Assembly: GCA_016839865.1 (NCBI GenBank)
Contig: JAEOTN010000357.1
Span: 1-11,868 of the forward strand
Direction of reading: 5' to 3'
Origin: Promethearchaeota archaeon
GTDB lineage: Archaea > Asgardarchaeota > Lokiarchaeia > Sigynarchaeales > MK-D1
DNA length: 11,868 nt
The notes under the pieces were generated by a model that had not been told where the DNA came from, made no database searches, and was given only the letters and a program-made list of their open reading frames with translations. This document shows positions 1 through 6,506 of this stretch, one piece after another. Every line of letters begins with the position of its first letter. Positions within the stretch are counted from its first letter, which is position 1. The translations under genes were made by a program, and so were the position numbers.

Positions 1-2
1 CA

Positions 3-74
3 AAAGGTGGTTCATTCAAATCAGTAGCGACTCTTCACCGGTATTTACGGGAGCATAAACTCATCAAAAAATAA
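3..74 (+). CDS. rpl19e: 50S ribosomal protein L19e, C-terminal fragment
   Basis: Only the last 23 codons are in the window. They are open from the left edge and end in TAA at 72-74. The tail contains GGSFKSVATLHRYLREHKL, which fits the conserved basic C-terminus of archaeal and eukaryotic eL19 as I recall it. eL19 is a large-subunit protein and is normally encoded directly before uL18 in archaeal spc-type operons, which is the arrangement here: the L18 start lies about 11 bases downstream. The identification rests on this short tail plus the gene order, so it is good but not independent of context. The start is outside the window. Confidence 0.8.
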   Translation, partial: KGGSFKSVATLHRYLREHKLIKK

Positions 75-85
75 ATGTGATCAGT

Positions 86-673
86 ATGGCAGGCCCACGA
101 TATCGTGTATCTATGCGTAGACGTAGAGAAGGAAAAACCAATTATCATGCTCGATTGAAGCTAGTATTATCAGGAAAATCACGTTTGGTAGTGCGAGCGA
201 GTATCCATTCATTAGTGGTACAAGTAGTGGATGCAAGCTTAAAAGGTGATAAAATTCTGGTTAGTGCACATTCAAGTCAATTGTCCAAATATGGATGGAA
301 CTATAATCCAGGCAATGTTCCATCTGCTTATTTAGTTGGATACTTATGTGGAATTCGAGCAAAAGCAAAGAAGATTAAAGAATGTATTTTGGATGTGGGA
401 ATCTTAGTGCATAAGCATCGGATATATGCAGCATTCAAAGGATTTCTGGATGCAGGCATCGAAGTACCTCATGGAGATAAAATCTTTGAAAAAATGCATC
501 TTGATTCACGGGTAAATGGTAAACACATTGAGGAATATGCAAAATTAATCCAAAAGAAAAATAAAAAGAAATACGAGAAAGAATTCTCAGCGTATATAAA
601 AAATGGAATTGATCCAACAAAGATCACAGAGAATTTCGATAAAATTAAAAATTCAATAACTAAGAAAGTATAA
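86..673 (+). CDS. rpl18: 50S ribosomal protein L18 (uL18)
   Basis: uL18 binds 5S rRNA and docks it on the large ribosomal subunit. The N-terminus MAGPRYRVSMRRRREGKTNY is the archaeal uL18 signature (GPRYRV...RRRREGKTNY), followed by SGKSRLVVRAS and, mid-protein, NVPSAYLVGYLCGIRAKAK. From the ATG at 86 it is 195 aa, within the usual archaeal range. A GTG at 77 would add three residues. I prefer the ATG because it gives the family N-terminus and because GTGATC at 77-82 can act as the distal half of an archaeal Shine-Dalgarno, although the spacing is short. It is the second gene of the L19e-L18-S5-L30-L15 run and is surely co-transcribed. The C-terminal 50 residues are very lysine-rich. Confidence 0.93.
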   Translation: MAGPRYRVSMRRRREGKTNYHARLKLVLSGKSRLVVRASIHSLVVQVVDASLKGDKILVSAHSSQLSKYGWNYNPGNVPSAYLVGYLCGIRAKAKKIKECILDVGILVHKHRIYAAFKGFLDAGIEVPHGDKIFEKMHLDSRVNGKHIEEYAKLIQKKNKKKYEKEFSAYIKNGIDPTKITENFDKIKNSITKKV

Positions 674-686
674 AAAAGGTAGTTAG

Positions 687-1367
687 ATGTCTAATAATCA
701 AAATAAATCCGGACCACGAAGACGGGGAGACCGAAAAATTCGACGCAGGCCTCAGCCTCCCGAGTGGATACCTCGCACTTCTTTAGGAGACGCAGTGAAA
801 AATGGCTTAATCACTTCCATTGAAGAAATCTTTCAGAATAACTACAAAGTACGAGAAAAAGAAATCTTTGACCTGCTTATTCCCAATATGAAGGAAGAAG
901 TTGTCGATATTAATATGGTACAAAAACAAACGGATGCAGGACAACAGTCGAAATTTAAAGCAACCGTGTGTGTAGGCAATAATGAGGGTTATATAGGTAT
1001 CGGTTCAGTAAAACATAAAGAAGTTGGTCCTGCAATACGAAAAAGTATCAACAAAGCCAAATTAGGTATCATTCCAGTAAAACGCGGATGTGGAAGTTGG
1101 GAGTGCAACTGCGGGGATGATCACAGTGTTGCATATACTACCGAAGGGAAAACTGGTAGTGTGAAAGTGAGATTGAAGCCAGCACCAAAAGGAACGGGAT
1201 TAGTCTCATCTGACGCAGCAAAAATTCCGTTGCGGTTGGCTGGAATCAAGGATTGCTATGTATATATCAAAGGTAATTCTAAAAATGCAGAAAATACTGC
1301 AAAAGCAGTAATTGACGCATTGAAAAATGCGTATAAGGTCATGGCTCCAATGGAATGGGGTCGTTAA
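687..1367 (+). CDS. rps5: 30S ribosomal protein S5 (uS5)
   Basis: uS5 is a small-subunit protein at the mRNA entry channel that contributes to decoding accuracy. The 226-aa product has a basic N-terminal extension (residues 1-25, rich in Arg), then WIPRTSLGDAV. The double-stranded-RNA-binding domain follows at about residues 70-135 (KFKATVCVGNNEGYIGIG), and the C-terminal domain contains RGCGSWECNC and LKPAPKGTGLV, both typical of archaeal/eukaryotic uS5. The length is normal for archaea. The ATG at 687 lies 13 bases after the L18 stop, and AGGT at 678-681 is a modest Shine-Dalgarno. It sits between L18 and L30 as expected for the spc operon. Confidence 0.95.
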   Translation: MSNNQNKSGPRRRGDRKIRRRPQPPEWIPRTSLGDAVKNGLITSIEEIFQNNYKVREKEIFDLLIPNMKEEVVDINMVQKQTDAGQQSKFKATVCVGNNEGYIGIGSVKHKEVGPAIRKSINKAKLGIIPVKRGCGSWECNCGDDHSVAYTTEGKTGSVKVRLKPAPKGTGLVSSDAAKIPLRLAGIKDCYVYIKGNSKNAENTAKAVIDALKNAYKVMAPMEWGR

Positions 1368-1399
1368 AAAAATTTTAATCAGATAGTCAGGTGGAAAAA

Positions 1400-1903
1400 A
1401 TGGCAAAGGGGAAAGATAGTACGAAAACAGAAAGTAAACTGATGCTTGTTATTCGGATTCGAGGAGCACCTCACATGAATTACAAGATAGAAGATACCCT
1501 AAAAATGCTCCGTTTGAACAAAGTTAACCATGCATCGTTAGTGTTTGCAGATAAGAGTATAATGGGAATGCTGCGAAAAGCAAAAGATTACATAGCATAT
1601 GGTGAGGTAGACAAGGCTATTGTACTAAAACTCCTCCAAAACAGAGCGTTAATTAAAGGTAATCTCCCCCTCACAGACAAGCATGTTAAGAAATATTCGA
1701 AATTCACGACGGTGAAAGCATTTGCAGACGGTTTAATGAAGGGTGAAGTTAAATTAAATGAAGTTAACGAACTGAAACCTGTATTTCGCTTACATCCTCC
1801 AATTGGTGGGCACCGAGGTACAATTAAAAAACATTACCATGCAGGAGGAACGCTTGGACATGTGGGTGAATTTATCAATGTTCTTGCGCGCAAGATGATT
1901 TAG
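1400..1903 (+). CDS. rpl30: 50S ribosomal protein L30 (uL30)
   Basis: uL30 is a large-subunit protein. The archaeal form is longer than the bacterial one, and this 167-aa product matches that form: an N-terminal strand LMLVIRIRGAPHMNYKIEDT, LRLNKVNHASLVF, then the extended C-terminal part with FRLHPPIGGHRGTIK and a GGTLGHVG segment. An upstream GTG at 1391 is in frame, but it lies inside the strong Shine-Dalgarno AGGTGG (1389-1394), so I place the start at the ATG at 1400, five to six bases downstream. The gene follows S5 by about 30 bp and ends immediately before the L15 Shine-Dalgarno, which begins on the last base of its TAG stop. Confidence 0.93.
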   Translation: MAKGKDSTKTESKLMLVIRIRGAPHMNYKIEDTLKMLRLNKVNHASLVFADKSIMGMLRKAKDYIAYGEVDKAIVLKLLQNRALIKGNLPLTDKHVKKYSKFTTVKAFADGLMKGEVKLNEVNELKPVFRLHPPIGGHRGTIKKHYHAGGTLGHVGEFINVLARKMI

Positions 1904-1916
1904 GAGAGGATAAACC

Positions 1917-2420
1917 ATGACAATGAATTTCAAAAAACGAGTAAATAAATTACGTGGAAAACGAACACACGGATACGGAAGACAACAAGGGCGTAGAAAG
2001 ACCGGCCGTAAACATGGACATGGGCTAACATCTGATTGGAAAAAAGGTATGAAATCCTATATGGTTAAACAAAAGAGCTTAGGATATCCCACTCAAAAAT
2101 ATGGTAAAAAAGTAAAACGTAGCCCCTGGCAATTTGGAAAAGTAGGATTCCAACGCCCTCAAACTATTCGTAGAATCTACAAGAAAAACGTAATCAATAT
2201 TGGTTCACTAGATGCTCAATTAGATTCTTGGGTAGAGCAAAAACTTGCCCAAAAATCAGGCGACAATTACACAGTAGATCTTGATAAATTAAATATCCAG
2301 AAAATTCTTGCCAAAGGCTCAATTTCTAAAAAGGTTCAGGTTCGCGTACGTTCCGTAAGCGAATATGCTAAGGAAGAAATTGAAAAAGTTGGAGGAAAAG
2401 TTTTCCTCATCGAATCATAA
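1917..2420 (+). CDS. rpl15: 50S ribosomal protein L15 (uL15)
   Basis: uL15 is a large-subunit assembly protein that contacts 23S rRNA. The product (167 aa) begins with the highly basic glycine-rich region typical of the family (KLRGKRTHGYGRQQGRRKTG). It continues with GFQRPQTIRRIYKKNVINIGSLD and ends with the globular domain VQVRVRSVSEYAKEEIEKVGGKVFLIE, which matches the uL15 C-terminus. A GGAGAGGA Shine-Dalgarno at 1903-1910 supports the ATG at 1917, although a second in-frame ATG at 1923 is also close. It is the last gene of this ribosomal run. In many archaea secY follows, but here a convergent gene begins only 7 bp after the stop. Confidence 0.93.
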   Translation: MTMNFKKRVNKLRGKRTHGYGRQQGRRKTGRKHGHGLTSDWKKGMKSYMVKQKSLGYPTQKYGKKVKRSPWQFGKVGFQRPQTIRRIYKKNVINIGSLDAQLDSWVEQKLAQKSGDNYTVDLDKLNIQKILAKGSISKKVQVRVRSVSEYAKEEIEKVGGKVFLIES

Positions 2421-2460
2421 TTCGATTTTATTTCTTACTTTTTGTTTGTATTAATTTAGT
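2409..2460 (+). terminator. Hairpin plus T-rich terminator of the ribosomal operon
   Basis: A perfect 7-bp stem (ATCGAAT 2409-2415, loop CATA, ATTCGAT 2420-2426) spans the L15 stop codon. It is followed by T-rich sequence (TTTTATTTCTTACTTTTTG and on). Archaeal RNA polymerase terminates mainly on U-tracts, so the T-run is the functional candidate, and the hairpin may be accessory or protect the 3' end. It lies inside the 3' end of the opposing gene. Confidence 0.55.
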
Positions 2461-3615
2461 AAATCCAGCAGCTTGAATTAAACTTCCTTCTATTTCCGCT
2501 TCATTTGCCACTCGAGAGGTATCTATAAGGACTTTTTGATGTTTGAAGTAAACAGATGAATATAAAGCACCATATGCCTTTCCTCCTCCTAAGAATACTA
2601 GGGTACGATATATATAATTTCCTGATACACCATCAGGTGCAAGCAAGAAATTACTATTTTGTACCGCAGATTCGATTAAGATCTGGTCATTAGATACATT
2701 GTATTTTGTAGGAGATTCCTTTTCGAAATAAGACTTCAGTAATTCAGCAGTTTTCAGGGTCGCATCTACATTTTTATTTCGACCAATATCACCGAGTCGT
2801 CCTCCACTCATGATCGAAAGTTTTGGTTCGATTTTTAATTCAGTCAGTAACAAAGCTGCATTTGTGGCGATATATTTCTTTTTCTCGAAATTTGTTGCTT
2901 CATCAATACCAACTGGAGAAAACATGAATTGAAGATTATCTGCAGTTTCCAACAATGCAATTCGAGAAATTCGTAGAACATCATACATATCTGTACGCAA
3001 TGAAGTTAGTATAATCTTTAAAAAACGGATAAAACGTGCCGCTGATATTGCTCCACGCACTCCAGAGAATTGCCGGATCCATTTCGTTAGTTTTGTATCC
3101 TTTATGAAATCCTCAATGGGTTTTGATGTCGTTAATTGTACAATAACATCGAAAAAGACTATACTTAAGAGAATTCGTTCAGGATGCACGCATTGAATCT
3201 TAAAAACTCCTCCCGTTTTCAGCATTTCTTCCGTTTTTTGATGGAGAATCCTAATCACTTGGTATATATGCTCTAAAAACTCGTTAGTTTTCACAACTTT
3301 ATCTCCATTTAGAGCTTCAGCCGGTTTAAGGGTATTATCAATAGTAAAGTCGATTTCTCCTTGTTGAAGGGTGATATTACCAACTTCCCGTTCTATTTTT
3401 AGATCATAGGCTTTTTGTGAGGGATCTTTTTTATTTTCGGGATAAGATTCGAATCCACCAACCAGAATGATTAAATTCTTGTGTTTTTTTACAAATTGTT
3501 CACATATATTTTGCATTTTCTGGTTTTGATCACGTTCCTCACCTAATCCCATCAGAATATTGTATTGTTTCCCTTTAATGGTACGTTCTACTGCGTCGAT
3601 TATGCTTGATTTCAA
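2428..3615 (-). CDS. MtxX-like (methanogenesis marker 4) phosphotransacetylase-fold protein
   Basis: The 395-aa protein resembles the MtxX / methanogen marker protein 4 family, which is distantly related to phosphate acetyl/butyryltransferases and PlsX. Family-like segments are RGAISAA (187-193), RISRIALLE (215-223), MFSPVGIDE (231-239), SGGRLGDIGRN (270-280), LAPDGVSGN (325-333) and FLGGGKAYGA (341-350). No substrate is established for the family and I infer none. The protein is longer than MtxX as I remember it (about 250 aa); residues about 90-180 look like an extra segment. The start is a TTG at 3615, with a strong GGAGG on the minus strand (CCTCC at 3623-3627) seven bases upstream. It is the last gene of a probable JAMM-CPBP-MtxX unit, 27 bp after the CPBP gene. 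An acyltransferase of the PTA/PTB group is the alternative reading. Confidence 0.65.
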   Translation of the reverse strand: MKSSIIDAVERTIKGKQYNILMGLGEERDQNQKMQNICEQFVKKHKNLIILVGGFESYPENKKDPSQKAYDLKIEREVGNITLQQGEIDFTIDNTLKPAEALNGDKVVKTNEFLEHIYQVIRILHQKTEEMLKTGGVFKIQCVHPERILLSIVFFDVIVQLTTSKPIEDFIKDTKLTKWIRQFSGVRGAISAARFIRFLKIILTSLRTDMYDVLRISRIALLETADNLQFMFSPVGIDEATNFEKKKYIATNAALLLTELKIEPKLSIMSGGRLGDIGRNKNVDATLKTAELLKSYFEKESPTKYNVSNDQILIESAVQNSNFLLAPDGVSGNYIYRTLVFLGGGKAYGALYSSVYFKHQKVLIDTSRVANEAEIEGSLIQAAGFTKLIQTKSKK

Positions 3616-3642
3616 TTTATTTCCTCCAAATTCATAGTATTA

Positions 3643-4758
3643 TTAGGCTAAAATGACAATAAAGATGATATATTGAAGTATATTGTACACGGCGTGCGCT
3701 GTAATTGCACTAATTAGATTTTTTCTCCAGCTATAGAGAAATCCAAGTATCAAAGATAAAATGAGATAAGGAAAGAAGCTAAAAAAGAGTAATGGTGCAA
3801 TGAGTCCCGCTGGAGCTGTAAATAAATATTGATAAATATGAAAAATTGTGAAATAAATAGCAGTGAGTATTAATCCCATCGTTTTTCCCAATTTGGGATT
3901 TTTAAATGAATTCTGGAATCCTTTCTGAGTAAATCCTCGAAATAAAACTTCTTCAGAGGGAGCTACAGATAAGATCATTAAAACACTATAAACAATGATA
4001 AAGGGAATGCTATCAGAAAATAATGAAGAGATATCCACTTGAGCTGCAAAGGACGAATTTACAGGGATTCCAAATATTAACTCAGTTAAATTACCAAAGA
4101 TCCATTCCGTAGCATAAACCAGACCTGTCATAACTAAAGCAAATCCTATACCAATTCCGATTTCAATTAGCCAATGCTTTCCTTTTAGTCCAAAAGGGAT
4201 TCCAAGGGATTTCCAACGGTCTTTTTTCGGTGCTTGATACGGATGGAATATTGCTGTAAATAAATATGGAATTAATAAGAATACTAATTGAGTTGATAAT
4301 TCGATGATAATAATAGGAAAAGCATGTTCTTGCATGAAAACATCAATATTATCGATATCGATCGAATCAATATCTACAAATATCAGAACATATATGAGCA
4401 ATAGTAATAGAGATGCAATAAGTTTTCCAATCATGGCTAAAATTGGGATACCAAATGCTGCTCCCCATTTCCATTTTCGACGAGTTCGTTGATATGGCCT
4501 ATACGAGACTGGTATTGGAGTTGAAGGGATTTGTGGAGCTGTCATCGGAATGGGTTGAGACGAGTACATATTCTCAATTTCCTCAGAAGTCAATGGAATC
4601 CCTAACCATTCTTGGATCCGATCTTTGGGAATAAATTTGATTAACTTCATGCCACAATGTAAACAATATCGATAATCCGGACTCCAGTTAATTTCTTGTC
4701 CACATCCAGGACAAAATTTTAATAACTGATCTTTCGGTTTAGTCGACGAATCGTTCAT
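3643..4758 (-). CDS. Zinc-ribbon CPBP-family intramembrane metalloprotease
   Basis: This is a predicted integral-membrane protein of the CPBP (Rce1-like, formerly Abi/CAAX) protease family. An N-terminal zinc ribbon (C16xxC19 and C32xxC35) is followed by a proline-rich linker (70-90) and several hydrophobic segments, roughly 98-130, 145-172, 198-222, 250-266, 292-312, 318-343 and 350-371. The CPBP motifs are intact: E269-E270xxxR274 (SEEVLFRG), H307 in FTIFH, and H355xxxN359 in TAHAVYN. Members act on membrane substrates, but the target here is unknown. The length (371 aa) fits a CPBP core plus zinc ribbon. The start at 4758 has AAGGAG (minus strand, 4767-4772) eight bases upstream. It lies 57 bp after the JAMM gene and 27 bp before the MtxX-like gene, all on the same strand. 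Confidence 0.85.
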   Translation of the reverse strand: MNDSSTKPKDQLLKFCPGCGQEINWSPDYRYCLHCGMKLIKFIPKDRIQEWLGIPLTSEEIENMYSSQPIPMTAPQIPSTPIPVSYRPYQRTRRKWKWGAAFGIPILAMIGKLIASLLLLLIYVLIFVDIDSIDIDNIDVFMQEHAFPIIIIELSTQLVFLLIPYLFTAIFHPYQAPKKDRWKSLGIPFGLKGKHWLIEIGIGIGFALVMTGLVYATEWIFGNLTELIFGIPVNSSFAAQVDISSLFSDSIPFIIVYSVLMILSVAPSEEVLFRGFTQKGFQNSFKNPKLGKTMGLILTAIYFTIFHIYQYLFTAPAGLIAPLLFFSFFPYLILSLILGFLYSWRKNLISAITAHAVYNILQYIIFIVILA

Positions 4759-4815
4759 GCAAGCATCTCCTTGGATTTATTATAATCCTTTCTTCATAAG
4801 GTTAATTGTGTCAAC

Positions 4816-5256
4816 TTAGATACACTTTTTTATTGGTAATTCAGCGAATTGACTCATATTTTTAAAAACATATGCTTTGAGTGATCGTGATAGGTTGCCA
4901 TATACTACCCAAATCCAATCTGAATACATTACACTAATTTTTCGGATTGTTCTACGGTCATAACCAGAAAGATAGGCGTCATCTGGGTGAGAATGAAAGA
5001 TTCCAAGTAATGTCAACCCTGATGCTGCTCCTTGTTTTATTGCTGAATACAAATCCAGCTCGTCAATTCTGAATTCCACTGACGAATGAGCAAAATTCTC
5101 CATTTCAATGATTTGAACCATTTCATAAACGATCTCACGATTATTTTTAATTTTACCAAAGATAACTGCGCAACACTCATGAGGGTACCAGGATTTAGCG
5201 AGTGTGATCAATTGCTGGTGAAGTTCTGGAGATAAAATGAGGAGAGAAGGGAGCAT
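4816..5256 (-). CDS. JAMM/MPN (JAB) domain metalloprotease
   Basis: A stand-alone JAMM isopeptidase-like protein of 146 aa. The zinc and catalytic signature is visible: E27 in YPHECCAVIFG, then H88-S-H90, S97 and D100 in HSHPDDAYLSGYD. The strand LTLLGIFHSHP and the preceding SSVEFRI segment match prokaryotic JAB proteases, which cleave isopeptide bonds of ubiquitin-like tags or release sulfur-carrier proteins; the substrate here is unknown. An open frame runs 54 codons further upstream, but that extension would overlap the opposing gene and is unlike the family. The ATG at 5256 has GTGAT on its mRNA just upstream (complement of 5260-5264), so I start there. It is first in a likely three-gene unit and divergent from the winged-helix protein at 5358. 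The spacing between H90 and S97 is one residue shorter than the usual HxHx7SxxD. Confidence 0.85.
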   Translation of the reverse strand: MLPSLLILSPELHQQLITLAKSWYPHECCAVIFGKIKNNREIVYEMVQIIEMENFAHSSVEFRIDELDLYSAIKQGAASGLTLLGIFHSHPDDAYLSGYDRRTIRKISVMYSDWIWVVYGNLSRSLKAYVFKNMSQFAELPIKKCI

Positions 5257-5313
5257 GTTATCACAAGAGTATTTATTATGGTTAATTGTCGTAATTTTAT
5301 TAGGAATTTCCAC

Positions 5314-5323
5314 TATATATATA
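5314..5323. promoter_or_regulatory. TATA-like box in the divergent JAMM / winged-helix gap
   Basis: The 101-bp gap between the divergent starts holds a symmetric TATATATATA run. It lies about 35-45 bases from the rightward start at 5358 and about 58-68 bases from the leftward start at 5256. For the rightward gene it would place transcription start near 5344, just ahead of the GGAG at 5346-5349. It could serve one or both genes. Based on sequence and spacing only. Confidence 0.4.
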
Positions 5324-5357
5324 CCGAAAGGTACGAAATCTCGAGGGAGTACTACAC

Positions 5358-6506
5358 TTGACACGGATGGATTTATTGATACGTTCAACGATACAAAAAT
5401 TTGCGGCTTCACATTCACAAGTTAATCTTGATAATATCGCCGCATTACTCGAGATGAAACCAGAAATATTGATTTTCAAATTAGAAAGAATGATTTATAC
5501 TGGATTTATTCAAGGCAAGATCGACAAAAAAGCACGTATTTTCATTCCCAGTCAGGATTCTAGTCAAACTCCTTCTCAAGTCTTACCAGAACCTACCACA
5601 CAGTATAGTGGTGGACAAACAGAATTTATTAAAGCAAAAACCAGTGAGACTTCCCAAGAAGATTTTGTCAAATTAGATGTCAATTTGGGATATTTGGGCA
5701 GTCATATTCGATTAATGTTAAAAATTACAAATAAGAGCGATTTCCCCATTAATGAGGTTGAGATCAAACTTGCATTTTCGAAGAAGTTAGATGTATTTCG
5801 CACCACTCCTAAATTTGAGTTTATCAAACATGAATCCGGGATAGTAGCAAGATTTCCATCTATTGTGGAAAAACAACATTATGAAGCAAAGATATATTTG
5901 AATCCTGAAAGCCTGGGGAAAGGAAAGATCAACGGGCAAGTTAAGTATGTAAATTATAAAGATTATGTACGATTGATTCAAATCAACGAGTTAGAGTACA
6001 ACTTAACTGTCCCAAAAATTCATCCTAAGGAAATTCCCAATGAATTAATTGAGCAATACAACACTGCTAGTAACATGAAGAAAGATATTCGTTCCTACGG
6101 TTTACCTGAAAAATTAAACCCTGTAACTGCATTCAACCATATTATCCAAATAATTCGTTCAAAAGAATTCAAATTATTGACAAAAATATCCGAAGACACC
6201 AGGAAAATCGCATGGTTTTTTGGAGTAACTGAGGATCAACAATTTGAAATCCTTGTTGTTGGTCAGGTTATAAATAACAAAATCGAGTTTTATGCGTCCA
6301 GTACAAATGAACAGATTTTATCCGCATTACTTACATCATTCTCAATCGATCTCAAACGAAGAATCCTAATTTCTGGAGTTGTACGAAGTGAAAAAGAGAT
6401 ATATGACCTATTTTGTACTGAATGTGGGGGACCTTTACCCTATTTTCCGAAACTAGGAGAAATAATAAAGTGTAAATATTGTTCTGCTGATAACCTCATT
6501 CGTTAA
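5358..6506 (+). CDS. PCI-like winged helix / appendage-like / zinc-ribbon protein
   Basis: I do not recognise this 382-aa protein as a named gene. Residues 1-65 look like the winged helix that ends PCI domains (LDNIAALLEMKPEILIFKLE, then IQGKIDKKARIFI). A Ser/Thr/Pro/Gln linker spans 66-100. Residues about 103-215 read as a beta-sandwich (LDVNLGYLGSHIRLMLKITN, NEVEIKLAF) resembling adaptin/coatomer appendage Ig-like domains. Residues about 225-345 (LNPVTAFNHIIQIIRS, AWFFGV, ILVVGQV) could be the appendage platform subdomain. A C-terminal zinc ribbon is C353xxC356 with C372xxC375. No signal peptide or membrane segment is seen, so it should be cytosolic. The TTG at 5358 has GGAG (5346-5349) eight bases upstream; the ATG at 5367 is the alternative start. 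It is divergent from the JAMM gene, and its stop overlaps gltX's stop. The domain reading is by eye and uncertain. Confidence 0.6.
   Translation: MTRMDLLIRSTIQKFAASHSQVNLDNIAALLEMKPEILIFKLERMIYTGFIQGKIDKKARIFIPSQDSSQTPSQVLPEPTTQYSGGQTEFIKAKTSETSQEDFVKLDVNLGYLGSHIRLMLKITNKSDFPINEVEIKLAFSKKLDVFRTTPKFEFIKHESGIVARFPSIVEKQHYEAKIYLNPESLGKGKINGQVKYVNYKDYVRLIQINELEYNLTVPKIHPKEIPNELIEQYNTASNMKKDIRSYGLPEKLNPVTAFNHIIQIIRSKEFKLLTKISEDTRKIAWFFGVTEDQQFEILVVGQVINNKIEFYASSTNEQILSALLTSFSIDLKRRILISGVVRSEKEIYDLFCTECGGPLPYFPKLGEIIKCKYCSADNLIR

Noticed and set aside
435..620. Antisense frame within rpl18, and similar frames opposite rps5, gltX, CPBP and thrS
   Set aside because: They lie wholly inside strongly identified genes, lack ribosome-binding sites and show no recognisable protein features.
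5257..5418. N-terminal extension of the JAMM gene, open to 5418
   Set aside because: It would overlap the opposing gene and the TATA run, has no family resemblance, and the ATG at 5256 has its own GTGAT site.
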